A stretch of 61,292 nucleotides of DNA from Akkermansiaceae bacterium (GTDB lineage Bacteria; Verrucomicrobiota; Verrucomicrobiia; Verrucomicrobiales; Akkermansiaceae): the NCBI GenBank assembly GCA_903888515.1, contig CAISTY010000174.1, positions 1-61,292 on the forward strand. The letters are read 5' to 3'. How positions within the stretch are numbered: position 1 is the stretch's first letter; the number at the start of each line of letters is the position of its first letter. A model generated the notes under the pieces. The model ran no database searches, was not told where the DNA came from, and saw only the letters and a program-made list of their open reading frames with translations. Shown here one piece after another: positions 24,524 to 33,864 of this stretch. The position numbers and the translations under genes were made by a program.

Positions 24524-27500
24524 TTACGGATACGGTTCGACTTTGACGCGCAGGAACCCCCTGACTCCCCGCGCGGGCACCGGACCACTCAGCCGGAAAG
24601 TCCGATAGCTCCAACCGGGGTCGAGCGCGGGCATGCCTGCCGCACTTGCCGGTGTCACTTCCGTGACGACCTGATCAAAGGTTGCCAGATTGTTAGATCC
24701 CCCGATGGTGTAAACCACGCCGTCCACGGTGGCCGTTGGAGGCGCTCCGCTGAAGACCGGGGCGGGCGCGGTGCCCCGCACCGGCAGGGTCAGCACCATG
24801 GCCTGCTCGCTGCCAAGCGTCTCGATGCGTGAGCGCACCTTGCCGGAGGCTGTTCCGTTAGACGGATGGCCGTTGGTGGCGAACTCCAGCAGGTTGTTCT
24901 GGCCGTCCTTATCGGGGTCCTTGTCCGCACCCCTGTCTCCCGTAGCAAGGCCGAACGCCGGATTGCCGATCCATGCCTCAAAGGGTGTTGGGTTGGCCGT
25001 CACGGTCAGGATTACGGATTTGTTGTCGCTGCTGATGGAGATAACGCCCGTCACTCCGCCGGCCACGCCGCTGCCGCCGGTATAGGACGGGGTGGCGTTG
25101 ACCGTGCCGCTGATGCCGGCAGGAGCCGAAACCAGGGTATAGACACCCGCGTTCAAGGGCGTGCCGGTGACCACCGTGAACGTTTTGTTAGCCAACACCA
25201 GCGCGGCCTGTGAAACCGTTAGAGACGGATGGGTGCTGTCAGTACCCGACGACTCCCCCCCCCAGGTCAGCATCAGCGGCTGCGCGCCCAGATTGATCGT
25301 GCCGCTGGTGGCACCTTTGAGGGTGGCGGGGCTGGCCGCGCCGCTCGCGCTCAACGCGGTGCTGGTGCTCAAGATATAGGGAGAGGTTTTGGCCGACACA
25401 TCGAAGGTCGCCCCGGCGGCGATGGAAATGCGCGACGTGTTTTGAATGGAACCATTGCTGCCACTCAGGGCGAGTGTGCCCACATCCACCGCCGTCGGGC
25501 CGGTGTAGGTGTTAGAGCCGGTGAGCGTAAGTTTGCCGGCGCCTTTCTTGGTCAGGCCGCCGGTATAAGAATTGGCCGTCAGCGCGATGTTCGCGGCGGG
25601 AACGGTCCCGGGAGTCCCCAAGTCCCCTCGGATCAACGTGATTAGGGGTTTGACCGTGTAGTTATTGCCGGGGTTGGTAATGACGAAGCCGGTGATGTAG
25701 CCGCTGGAGTTGATCGTGGCAACGGCGCTGGCACCCGATCCCGTGGTGTCCCCGGACGCAGTATCACGAGTGATAAACACCCAAGGCGGACAGCCATTGT
25801 TATACATCGTCCCGGTCAGACCTGTCGTGTCGATAGCGCTGACACCACTGCCAGTGGGTGCCAACAGGGCTTGGGCCACCGTCACGTTCTGGGCGCCGGT
25901 GTTGATCGTGGCCCCTTCCCAGATGCGGAGGTTTTGGGTGCTATCGATCCCGTCAGTGACCGCCGAAGCGGTTAGATTGATCCAGTCGGTCTGCGGGCCG
26001 GCGCCCGTGTACGTGAGCGTGCCGCCGTGGAAGTTAAAGTACGACTGCCCGACGCCCGTCCGAGTCGCACCCCCGGTGATGATCCCGCCAACCTTCAGAA
26101 GGCTGCCGGACCACAGGTTGTATGCGCCATCAACCTCATGACGAATGGTGGCTGCGCCCTTGACCGGATCATTGTCGCACAACCTCAGGTTACCACCTAC
26201 CGTCACCGTACCGCCGTGCTGATAGACCTGCACGTGGACGCGCGCACCGCCCGCATTACTCCTGTTCTGGTCATTGATTCTTTGCATCACGTACATGTTG
26301 CCGGGGGTGGTGAGTTGAGCGGCATCCCGCACTTCCAGCACGGTATTGTGACCGGTTGAGTCGGCATACTCGGCATTCGGCCCGAATATGACATTGGCGA
26401 AGGTGGCCTGCGCACTGTTCTGCATCAGGATATAATACGACTGTGCGGCTTGGGTCCAATGTGTTTCCAGGTTGCCGGTTCCGCCATTGATGGTGGCAGT
26501 GTCATTGAAATAGTATGCGTGAGAACAGCTATCGGCAGACCCCGTAATTCGAACCCCGCCCGTATTGTTAATCACGCTGGTGCCCCGCGCGATGACCTGA
26601 CCCCCCTGGATGTTGATCCCCGCCGTTGTCAAAGTGGCGTTGTTGATGTCGAGCACGCTCGCATCGTTGGACAGCGTGGTACCCGTCACGGTCATGGTCG
26701 GCGCAGCGGCCACTGAATTATCCAGGCGCAGCGTTCCCTGACTGACGGTCAGCCCACCGAAACTGCTGCCCACGCTGGAGACGACCAGCGCGCCTGTGGT
26801 GCTGCCCGCCTTGGTCAGGGTGACGGCGCCGGTGATCGGGCCGCCCACCGTCAGGGTTTTCGCGGAGACGGTGACTTGTGTGTTGGTGTTCATCGTCACC
26901 GCGCCGGTGCCGAGGTTCAGGTCCCGGGTGCCGGCAAAGGTGAAATCGCCGGCCCATGTCTGGGGCGTCACGGTGGACAGCGTCACCGCGCCGGCACTGG
27001 TGTTGTCGATCGTGCCGCCGCTGATCGTGAACCTGCCGGTCCCGAGGGCCGTGACACCATTGATATTGAGCTTGCCGGGGTCGGTGCTGCGGATCACGCC
27101 GCCGCTGCCGGAGAACGCCCCGTTAAGGGTCACGGGCTGCGCTCCCTTGACGGTCAGGTTGAAGCCCCCGTTGGCGATCGTGCATGCACTGCCGATGACA
27201 ATAGTCCCGGTCGCCGCATTGAGATTCGTGGCACCCGTCAGGGTGATTGGCAGGTTGATGGTCTGGGTGTTGGTCGAATTGTTGAGGGCGACGTTGCCGC
27301 CGGGGTCGCCGGTGAGCGTCACGCTGTTGCCGTTCAGCGTGAAGGCCGGGGCGTCGCTTTCGAACTGCATGCTGGCAAACGACCCGCCGGCGATATTGTT
27401 ATTGAGAACAGCGCCGCCGGCACCGTTTGTTAGAAATGGCAGGATGTCACCGGTTGCGGGTGGTGCATCGTTCCAATTGGCCGGATTGCTCCAAAGCACG

Positions 27501-30500
27501 TCGCCGCCGCCGCCACTCCAGTAGGTCCCCGTGGGAAAGGGGGATATGACCGGGTCGCCACCACCGCGGGGACTCTCGGCGGGCCCGGTGTCGGTCGGCA
27601 AAGTGCTTCCGGGAGTGATCACGACTTTGTCAATGGTTGCGTCGTCCTCGCGCATCCAAATGTTGATCTTGTGGACACCGACGGACGGGACGTAAAAGGT
27701 CTGGCTGGCATGCCAAGAGTAGCCAGTCTGGGTGAAAGTGGTGATATACTGCAATTCGGGAAGTTCCTGCATGTCGAGGCCGGCGTGACAGGAATCGGCG
27801 TTATAATTCGCGCCATGGCCCCGGACGAAGAGCGTGTGGGCTCCAGCGCGATCAAACTTGACGTTGAAGTCGAGGCGAGGACTGGCGGTGGGTGCATACT
27901 GGGAGCTGATCTGTCTTCCCGCATCAGCAACCCTCATCCCGCCGGTGCCGCTGTAGCCAACGATGTCATTCACAAAAAACCAGTTGTTATTATAAAGCGT
28001 GCCGGTGACCTTCAGGTCATGGTTTTCGGCCTCCATCGAAATGGTGCCGTCCGTGGCCTGGGTGAAGTTGGGCGGATGAACGGTCGGGGTGGTGATGTTC
28101 GCGGGGGCGGAGTTAGTGGTGGTGTTTCCGAGCGCATCGCGCATCCGAACTACATAGGTGTAAAGGGTGTTGGGAACGAGGCTGCGATCATAGAATAACG
28201 GACTGGTCTGCCAACCGCTGTCGCTGCCGCCAGCATGACCGGTGGTTTCCTCGAAGTAATACTCGATTGGGAGGTTGCCGTCGCTGCCCGGAGTCGCCTG
28301 CATCATCACGGTGTTGCCGTCGAGTTGGGTCGGGAGAATCACGAACCCGGCTGGATTCGGCGTGGGCGGCTGGGTTTCCACCAACGCTTTCGACCAGACG
28401 ACGAAGTTATCGATGCGACCGGCGAAGGCGTTGCCCGCCGGACCGCGTCCGATGTAGCATTCATTGGCCTGGACGTCCTCGAGGTCGTGGCTGAAGGCGC
28501 TGTTGCTGGCCCACTCGCTGCCATCGACGAGGAGTTTCACAGTGTCCGCGAAACCCATCACCTGGACTTTGTGCCAGGTGCCGGAGGGCAGCGGATTGGC
28601 GGCCCTAACAACCTGGGTGGCGCCGCCAATGGTGATGGAGAAGGCGAGCTTGCCCTGGCTGTCGCTCGGGCTCAACCAGGCCGCGTTGCCCGTCGCCGAG
28701 TTAGAGAAGTTGAGCAGGCGCTGACTGTTAGATCCGCCGCTCCACTTGACGTCGATTTCGATGGTAAAGGAATCCTTGAGGGCCACGCTCTGATGAAGGT
28801 CGACAAAGTCATCGATGCCGTCGAGTGAGAGCGCGCTGCCGCCGTTGTCGTTGACGTAGGCCGGGCCGTTGACGAGGTGGCCCCAGGTGGCGCCGTAGGT
28901 GTCCCAGACGCGGTAGGCATGCTGATTCTCGAATTTGTATTCCAGATAGAGCTGGTTGAACTCCTGGTCCAATTCGCCGACATGCTGGCCGCTGCCCCAA
29001 CTCCAGACGAACCAATACCCCTTGTCCACGTCGTTGCTCTTGATGTAGTTGCCATCGATGATTCCGGTTCCGTGGACGGGGCCGCTGATATATGAATTAC
29101 CCTTGCAGACCGCGTACTCCGAAATCCGGATTCCGTTATTGATCCATGCATGTTCCATCACGCGGGCGCTACCCTCGATGATCGCGTTGCCACGGATATG
29201 GGTGAAGTCGGTGACGCGCGCCTGGTCACGCACGATCGCGCCGCTCTCGATGATCGCATAGCCCGAGACCACCGCGCTGCCCTCGATCCGCGCGCTGCCG
29301 AACACGCGGGCATGGTCCAGCACCCTGGCCTGCGGCCCGACGTAAACGCTTGCGTCAACCCGCGCCGTTCCCGCCACGAAGCCGCCGCCATTCGCATGCG
29401 CGCCGTCGCTGGTGGGTGTGGGTTTTTGCCAGATCGAGGCCTTGGGAGTGGTGCCGCCGAGTTTCACCTGATAGGGAAACCGGTCCTGCGCCGGGCAGCG
29501 GTAATCCGTGAGCGGATCGTTCGCGAAGATCCCGATATCCATGATGGTGGTCGGCGTGGCGGAAACCACCAGATAGAGTTCCAGATCGCCGGCGAGCACC
29601 TGGAAGGATCCCTGGGCGGCCTTCGTAAAGATGTTGCCGTAGCGCGGCGAGCCGTTGCTTTGGACCGCCACGAACATCGCGCGCCAGTCGGAGCCGTGGA
29701 CGGGGTCGATGAACCCTGTTAGGTCAGCGGTCACCGTGCCGGGAGTCACCACCAGCGGGCACATGTTGTATCCGTGCTGCTGCGGTGCGCGCCATTTCGG
29801 CGGTTCATACCAGCCGGCCGGGAGGTAAGGGACTTTCTGCAGCAGGATCAGGTGCGTGCGCTCGTTGTATTGCAGGCTGTTGTAGCGCGTCTTGTACTCC
29901 GGGTGGCGGGGGTAGTCCCAGGTCACGTTGCGTGCCGCCATGCGGACCCATTCGTCGTCGAAGGGGGTGGCGGGGTTGAGGTCCATGTCGCGCATCCCCT
30001 TGGGCGGATAGACCGAGCCGCCCGGAACCGAACTCCACAACCGCGTCGAGTAAAACGTGCCGTATTCGGGCACCTCCTCCAAGTGGTCCCAAATGAGGTA
30101 GGCATGATAGTAATTGCCGCCGGTGGACGGATAGACATGGGAGTGTTGAGGGCAGACATCCACCGGGTTGACGTGGGGATTGCCGCCATACGAGGGTCCG
30201 TAGTTGGCATGCGATTCCCACCAGTGGCCGGTGATGCTTCCCATCTGGTGGGCATCGACTCCATGCTGGAGTTCGTGGTCATTGAACCAGCCAGTATATG
30301 TGAATCCCCAACCGAAGCCGGTGTCGCCCGCGTAACCCATGAAATCCCCCCCAGTCCACTTGTTGCCGTGGTGGATCTTGTACTTGCGTCCGTCGCCGCG
30401 GAGAGGCTCGTTATCCGAGACGATGGGCATGTGGAAGGCCAGCTTGTGGGCCATCCAATCATAGGCGGTTTCACCTTGCGGCATCTGGATAGACTCCACC

Positions 30501-31486
30501 CGCGCCGCGATATTGTCGGCAGGGTTGGGATTGGCCGAAGGCGTCCAGATCGAGCGGAAGTGCTTGGACTCGCGCGTCTCGCGATCCGTCGGATGGCGGG
30601 TCGGATCCCCCTGCACCATATCGTCGAGGGCGTTGGCATTGATGTTATAGAATAGATAGGTCCCGAGCATCACTCCGCCGGCGAAATTGTGCGCGATGTC
30701 GGCAGGGGTCATCGCCTCGGTGTGGATGCGCACCGCCGCGATCGAACCGGTGAACGATTTCGCCCCGAGGTTGATGATGGCGCTCGTCGCAAACGACAGC
30801 GCTCCGGCCTGCGGCGCGCCGACCTGCACGTTGTCCTTGTAGAAAGTGATTTGCCCGCCGCTGGAAACCGCGACCAGATGCTGCCACGCCGTGCTGCCCG
30901 CCATGCCGAACTGGGCCGCCGTGAGGTCCTTGTTGGGCGTACCCTCGAAGCGCACCAGCACCTCGCCGGCCTCGACGCTCGGATTGCGCACCCACAATTC
31001 CACGCTCAGGACCCCATCGGCGATGGCGGCCGGCAGCAGGGTGTTGCCCTCGGTGATCATGCGCAGCTTGTCGCCCCCGTCAAATGTGAGCGCCGGCGAT
31101 CCGCCGAGGTCCGCCACGAAAAGAGGATACTCGGTGGCCGGTCCGTCGAAACCGTAGCGCCCGAACGACCACTTGAAGGTCCCGCAGTTGTTCCAGTTCT
31201 TCACGACCAGGCCGGCGTCGCGCGTGACCATGAATTCGGCGTGGTTATCAATCGCCAACCGCCCGCCGCTTGCACCTTGGCCGACGTAAAGCAGACGCGC
31301 ATCGGTCTGCTCGGCACCGGCATACATCGGGCTCGGCGCGGGAACCACCCCGGCGAACGCGCTAACAGGAAAGAGCAGGGCAAACAAGGGTGCAAGCAGG
31401 CTTGCGCAGGCCGGGCGACGGCGGCGATGAGAATGCGGGTGACGTGTGGCGGATGGCGAAGGCAGCGGATTGCGGGACATTTTCAT
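24524..31486 (-). CDS. Giant secreted HExxH protease with LamG, beta-helix and autotransporter-type repeats (paralog 3)
   Basis: The protein has about 2320 residues if it starts at ATG 31486 (31510 and 31480 are alternatives). An arginine-rich n-region and signal peptide lead to a LamG-like domain (about 60-270). A zincin domain follows with HELQH at 404-408 and, 17 residues later, WWESHANYG as possible Glu ligand. Next are hexapeptide beta-helix repeats (about 696-812), a second LamG (about 885-1035), an FnIII-like domain (about 1045-1132), and a carbohydrate-binding-like domain starting ISMEAENHDL (about 1147-1292). A long beta-helical region with autotransporter-associated repeats (GAGKLTLTGSNTYTGPTAV) follows. 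The end has an acidic DKDPDKDGQNNLLEF loop and FLRVKV. No outer-membrane barrel is visible. It is divergent from the gene at 31865. Confidence 0.8.
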   Translation of the reverse strand: MKMSRNPLPSPSATRHPHSHRRRRPACASLLAPLFALLFPVSAFAGVVPAPSPMYAGAEQTDARLLYVGQGASGGRLAIDNHAEFMVTRDAGLVVKNWNNCGTFKWSFGRYGFDGPATEYPLFVADLGGSPALTFDGGDKLRMITEGNTLLPAAIADGVLSVELWVRNPSVEAGEVLVRFEGTPNKDLTAAQFGMAGSTAWQHLVAVSSGGQITFYKDNVQVGAPQAGALSFATSAIINLGAKSFTGSIAAVRIHTEAMTPADIAHNFAGGVMLGTYLFYNINANALDDMVQGDPTRHPTDRETRESKHFRSIWTPSANPNPADNIAARVESIQMPQGETAYDWMAHKLAFHMPIVSDNEPLRGDGRKYKIHHGNKWTGGDFMGYAGDTGFGWGFTYTGWFNDHELQHGVDAHQMGSITGHWWESHANYGPSYGGNPHVNPVDVCPQHSHVYPSTGGNYYHAYLIWDHLEEVPEYGTFYSTRLWSSVPGGSVYPPKGMRDMDLNPATPFDDEWVRMAARNVTWDYPRHPEYKTRYNSLQYNERTHLILLQKVPYLPAGWYEPPKWRAPQQHGYNMCPLVVTPGTVTADLTGFIDPVHGSDWRAMFVAVQSNGSPRYGNIFTKAAQGSFQVLAGDLELYLVVSATPTTIMDIGIFANDPLTDYRCPAQDRFPYQVKLGGTTPKASIWQKPTPTSDGAHANGGGFVAGTARVDASVYVGPQARVLDHARVFGSARIEGSAVVSGYAIIESGAIVRDQARVTDFTHIRGNAIIEGSARVMEHAWINNGIRISEYAVCKGNSYISGPVHGTGIIDGNYIKSNDVDKGYWFVWSWGSGQHVGELDQEFNQLYLEYKFENQHAYRVWDTYGATWGHLVNGPAYVNDNGGSALSLDGIDDFVDLHQSVALKDSFTIEIDVKWSGGSNSQRLLNFSNSATGNAAWLSPSDSQGKLAFSITIGGATQVVRAANPLPSGTWHKVQVMGFADTVKLLVDGSEWASNSAFSHDLEDVQANECYIGRGPAGNAFAGRIDNFVVWSKALVETQPPTPNPAGFVILPTQLDGNTVMMQATPGSDGNLPIEYYFEETTGHAGGSDSGWQTSPLFYDRSLVPNTLYTYVVRMRDALGNTTTNSAPANITTPTVHPPNFTQATDGTISMEAENHDLKVTGTLYNNNWFFVNDIVGYSGTGGMRVADAGRQISSQYAPTASPRLDFNVKFDRAGAHTLFVRGHGANYNADSCHAGLDMQELPELQYITTFTQTGYSWHASQTFYVPSVGVHKINIWMREDDATIDKVVITPGSTLPTDTGPAESPRGGGDPVISPFPTGTYWSGGGGDVLWSNPANWNDAPPATGDILPFLTNGAGGAVLNNNIAGGSFASMQFESDAPAFTLNGNSVTLTGDPGGNVALNNSTNTQTINLPITLTGATNLNAATGTIVIGSACTIANGGFNLTVKGAQPVTLNGAFSGSGGVIRSTDPGKLNINGVTALGTGRFTISGGTIDNTSAGAVTLSTVTPQTWAGDFTFAGTRDLNLGTGAVTMNTNTQVTVSAKTLTVGGPITGAVTLTKAGSTTGALVVSSVGSSFGGLTVSQGTLRLDNSVAAAPTMTVTGTTLSNDASVLDINNATLTTAGINIQGGQVIARGTSVINNTGGVRITGSADSCSHAYYFNDTATINGGTGNLETHWTQAAQSYYILMQNSAQATFANVIFGPNAEYADSTGHNTVLEVRDAAQLTTPGNMYVMQRINDQNRSNAGGARVHVQVYQHGGTVTVGGNLRLCDNDPVKGAATIRHEVDGAYNLWSGSLLKVGGIITGGATRTGVGQSYFNFHGGTLTYTGAGPQTDWINLTASAVTDGIDSTQNLRIWEGATINTGAQNVTVAQALLAPTGSGVSAIDTTGLTGTMYNNGCPPWVFITRDTASGDTTGSGASAVATINSSGYITGFVITNPGNNYTVKPLITLIRGDLGTPGTVPAANIALTANSYTGGLTKKGAGKLTLTGSNTYTGPTAVDVGTLALSGSNGSIQNTSRISIAAGATFDVSAKTSPYILSTSTALSASGAASPATLKGATSGTINLGAQPLMLTWGGESSGTDSTHPSLTVSQAALVLANKTFTVVTGTPLNAGVYTLVSAPAGISGTVNATPSYTGGSGVAGGVTGVISISSDNKSVILTVTANPTPFEAWIGNPAFGLATGDRGADKDPDKDGQNNLLEFATNGHPSNGTASGKVRSRIETLGSEQAMVLTLPVRGTAPAPVFSGAPPTATVDGVVYTIGGSNNLATFDQVVTEVTPASAAGMPALDPGWSYRTFRLSGPVPARGVRGFLRVKVEPYP

Positions 31487-31864
31487 GGCAGGGACATCGG
31501 TCGGGGTCATGGGCACCCGCAGGAAACCTCGTCCATCGCGCGCATCCTGCCATGAAAAAATCGCCCCGGCATGAAAAAATCGCCCCGGCCTTTTCCGCCA
31601 GGCTGATACCAGCGGGATCGGAAGATTCGGCAAGGCAAATACCAACCCATGGTCAGGCATGGAAAATCCGTTGTCCGCGGTTTTTTTAAAAAACTCCTTG
31701 ATGAATCGGGGCTGGAAGCTATTTTCGCGGGGTAGGACTTTTCTCATGAATCCGGCTCCAACCACGTGTCCCGTGGCCAAATCCGCCGGAAAACACCGCT
31801 TGAATCGCATCCTTTCCAGTAGTTTCAGATCTATCACAACCACCACCCTAACACCCACCACACG
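31487..31864. other. Divergent intergenic region
   Basis: This 378-bp gap separates the giant protease (minus) from the isomerase-like gene (plus). It holds the tandem 19-bp repeat at 31551-31588, a T-run at 31680-31687, and an A/C-rich, almost G-free leader before ATG 31865. No convincing gene or exact promoter pair was identified. Confidence 0.5.
31551..31588. repeat. Two perfect tandem 19-bp repeats
   Basis: CATGAAAAAATCGCCCCGG occurs twice without a gap or mismatch, 65 bp upstream of the giant protease start. Its location between divergent genes makes it a possible operator. It could also be a chance duplication. Confidence 0.8.
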
Positions 31865-32689
31865 ATGATCAAAATCGGCATTGCCAGTGATAACTTCCGC
31901 CACGACGACCGGTCCCTGCCCTACTTCTTCAAGTGGTGCCAGAAGAACCAATCGCCCATCGTCGAATTGAACACCCTCAACGGGGACGACTTCTTCGAGG
32001 GCCTGGGCTTCTCTCCCGCCGCCTCGCTACAGTCGGACCCGCTCGCCCTGCGCCACGAACTCGAATCCTTCGGACTGATGGTCAGCCAGTTGGACTGTCA
32101 TTACGCGCTGCATCGGTGGCAGTCCATTCCCTACCTGATCAACGGCATCAAATTCGCCCACGCCTTGGGCTGTCCCGCCATTGCCACCACCGACGGTGCC
32201 GAAGTGCCGCGCGGCATGACGCTGCAGCAGGTTTATGAACGCGCCGCTTATCACATCGGCGAGGCTTTGCCGGTGGCCCGCACCCACGGCATCCAGATCA
32301 ACGTCGAGCCGCACGGCCCGTTGACTAACAACCTGGAACTGATGGTGAAACTGATGAAGCACTTCGACGACCCGCTGGTGGGCGTGAATTTCGACACGGC
32401 CAACACCTTCATCGCCGGCAACGACCCGGTCAAGATGACCGAAGCGCTGCTGCCTTGGATCCACCATTTTCATGTGAAGGACGTGGCGCCGGAACTCCGG
32501 GCCAACATCGGCAAGGACACCGGCATCGCCGCGAGCGACGTCCACGTCGGCCAGGGAATCAACGCCGACAACATCCGGAACATCGTCGCCCTCTTGAAAA
32601 AGCACAATTGGGATGGCGTGATGAGTCTGGAGTCCAAGGGCGAAATGAACACCCTCAAGAGCCTGGAATGGTTCCGCACCATTCTCTAA
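31865..32689 (+). CDS. Sugar phosphate isomerase/epimerase-like TIM-barrel protein
   Basis: The 274-residue cytoplasmic protein fits the AP-endonuclease-2 / xylose isomerase-like barrel family. Visible features are the metal-site segments INVEPHG, GVNFDTANTFIAGND and HHFHVKD, and a conserved VGQGINAD stretch. Family members isomerise or epimerise free or phosphorylated sugars. In these phyla they often accompany Gfo/Idh/MocA proteins, as one does here some 17 kb away. Only 10 bp separate it from the next gene, so they may be co-transcribed. Confidence 0.85.
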   Translation: MIKIGIASDNFRHDDRSLPYFFKWCQKNQSPIVELNTLNGDDFFEGLGFSPAASLQSDPLALRHELESFGLMVSQLDCHYALHRWQSIPYLINGIKFAHALGCPAIATTDGAEVPRGMTLQQVYERAAYHIGEALPVARTHGIQINVEPHGPLTNNLELMVKLMKHFDDPLVGVNFDTANTFIAGNDPVKMTEALLPWIHHFHVKDVAPELRANIGKDTGIAASDVHVGQGINADNIRNIVALLKKHNWDGVMSLESKGEMNTLKSLEWFRTIL

Positions 32690-32699
32690 CGCTTTCGTC

Positions 32700-33284
32700 A
32701 TGAAACACACACTGACAAAACTCGTCACCCTCACCATCGTCGCCACCGGCACGCTCGCCCTCAGCCACTGCGCCAACGGGCCGGTGACCAACATGAACGC
32801 CGCCAGCGTCAATCCCCACCAACTTGCGGCGGACTCGCGTGCCGCGTTGAATGACCTCTGCCGCAAAAACCCCGGTGCCCGCGGGCTCAGAGCCAGTGCC
32901 AAGGGCATCCTCGTATTCCCCAACATCACCAAGGGCGGCTTTGTCGTCGGCGGCATGGGCGGCAATGGCGCACTCATCCGCAACGACGGCACCATCCGCG
33001 ATTTCTATCAGACCGGCGGGGTTTCCTACGGCCTGCAGGCCGGCATTCAGCAATATGGCTATGCCCTCTTCCTGATGGACGACTCCGCCTTCCACAACAT
33101 CAACCGCGCCAGCGGATGGGAAGTAGGCAGCAGTCCGAGCCTGGTCATCGTCGATGAAGGCATGGCGGCATCCCTGACCAACGCCACGCTCAACAAAAGC
33201 ACCTATGCGTTCTTTTTCAATCAGCACGGCTTGATGGGCGGCCTCGGCTTGCAAGGAGCCAGGATCACCCGCATCCAACCCTGA
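32700..33284 (+). CDS. SYLF/YSC84-domain protein, possible lipoprotein
   Basis: The 194-residue protein has an N-terminal signal with a cysteine at the end of the hydrophobic stretch (LSHCAN). The histidine before the cysteine makes the lipobox imperfect. The SYLF (DUF500) signature follows: AKGILVFPNITKGGFVVGG, then GNGALIRNDG and the terminal YAFFFNQHGLMGGLGLQG. SYLF domains bind phospholipids in eukaryotes; bacterial members are exported and uncharacterised. The tight spacing to the isomerase gene may be an operon or coincidence. Confidence 0.85.
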   Translation: MKHTLTKLVTLTIVATGTLALSHCANGPVTNMNAASVNPHQLAADSRAALNDLCRKNPGARGLRASAKGILVFPNITKGGFVVGGMGGNGALIRNDGTIRDFYQTGGVSYGLQAGIQQYGYALFLMDDSAFHNINRASGWEVGSSPSLVIVDEGMAASLTNATLNKSTYAFFFNQHGLMGGLGLQGARITRIQP

Positions 33285-33381
33285 CGCGGTGCCAATAGTC
33301 GCCCGCAACCCGCGTGAAGCGCAACATCCCCCAGTCTGGCAGCCATCGTGCCGGCCCTGGACTTTTTTCCGGCACCCGTAG

Positions 33382-33777
33382 CCAGCTTGTGCGCCTCACG
33401 CGCTCGACGCCCTCCTCCAACCCGGCGCCACCCTCACCGTCACCAACACCGAAGACGGACTCGCCCTCCACCTCTCCGGCCGCGAAGCCCTCCGCCTCTA
33501 CGACAAACCCGACACTGCCTTCATCGCCGCCCAATGGCGTCACGCCCTCCGCGACCTCAACATCACCGAGTTCTTCAACGCCCCCCGCCTCCTCAAACTC
33601 CTCCTAACCCTCCGCACCACCCCCGACCCCACCCTCCGCACCCGCATCCTAACCCTCGATCACGAAATCACCACCCGCGAACAAACCATCGCCATTAAGG
33701 AAGCCGAACTGAACGTTATCACCTACCAACTCTACAAGCTCACCCCCGAGGAAATAGCCATGGTTGAGGCAGGATGA
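33382..33777 (+). pseudogene. C-terminal fragment of a type IIG/Eco57I-like DNA methyltransferase
   Basis: An open frame without a start codon runs from a TAG at 33379-33381 to TGA at 33775-33777. Its last residues, AELNVITYQLYKLTPEEIAM, match the typical end of type IIG/Eco57I-class restriction-modification proteins (LNELVYELYGLTEEEI in relatives). The preceding AQWRHALRDLNITEF and LLKLLLTL also fit the C-terminal helices. The methyltransferase motifs and nuclease are missing. Codon use is extremely biased to CTC, ACC and CGC. It lies next to another damaged defence system. Confidence 0.55.
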
Positions 33778-33788
33778 TCTACCGTGGC

Positions 33789-33804
33789 GGCGGTTTAAAC
33801 CGCC
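33789..33804. repeat. Perfect 16-bp palindrome
   Basis: GGCGGTTTAAACCGCC is its own reverse complement. It lies between the methyltransferase fragment and the Septu-like ATPase gene. It may be an operator, a terminator stem or an extragenic palindrome. Confidence 0.6.
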
Positions 33805-33864
33805 ATGCCAAATCAAGTCTCGCCACCCTAAACCCGTTTCTTTACTCTGAGCTCACCAACCATC

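Noticed and set aside
31487..31951. N-terminal extension of the giant protease up to 31951
   Set aside because: The extra residues run through the intergenic tandem repeat and the start of the divergent gene. A proper signal peptide begins only after 31486.
33348..33698. Proline/serine- or arginine/histidine-rich plus-strand frames in this stretch
   Set aside because: They are out-of-frame readings of the methyltransferase fragment, whose own frame gives a normal protein-like sequence.
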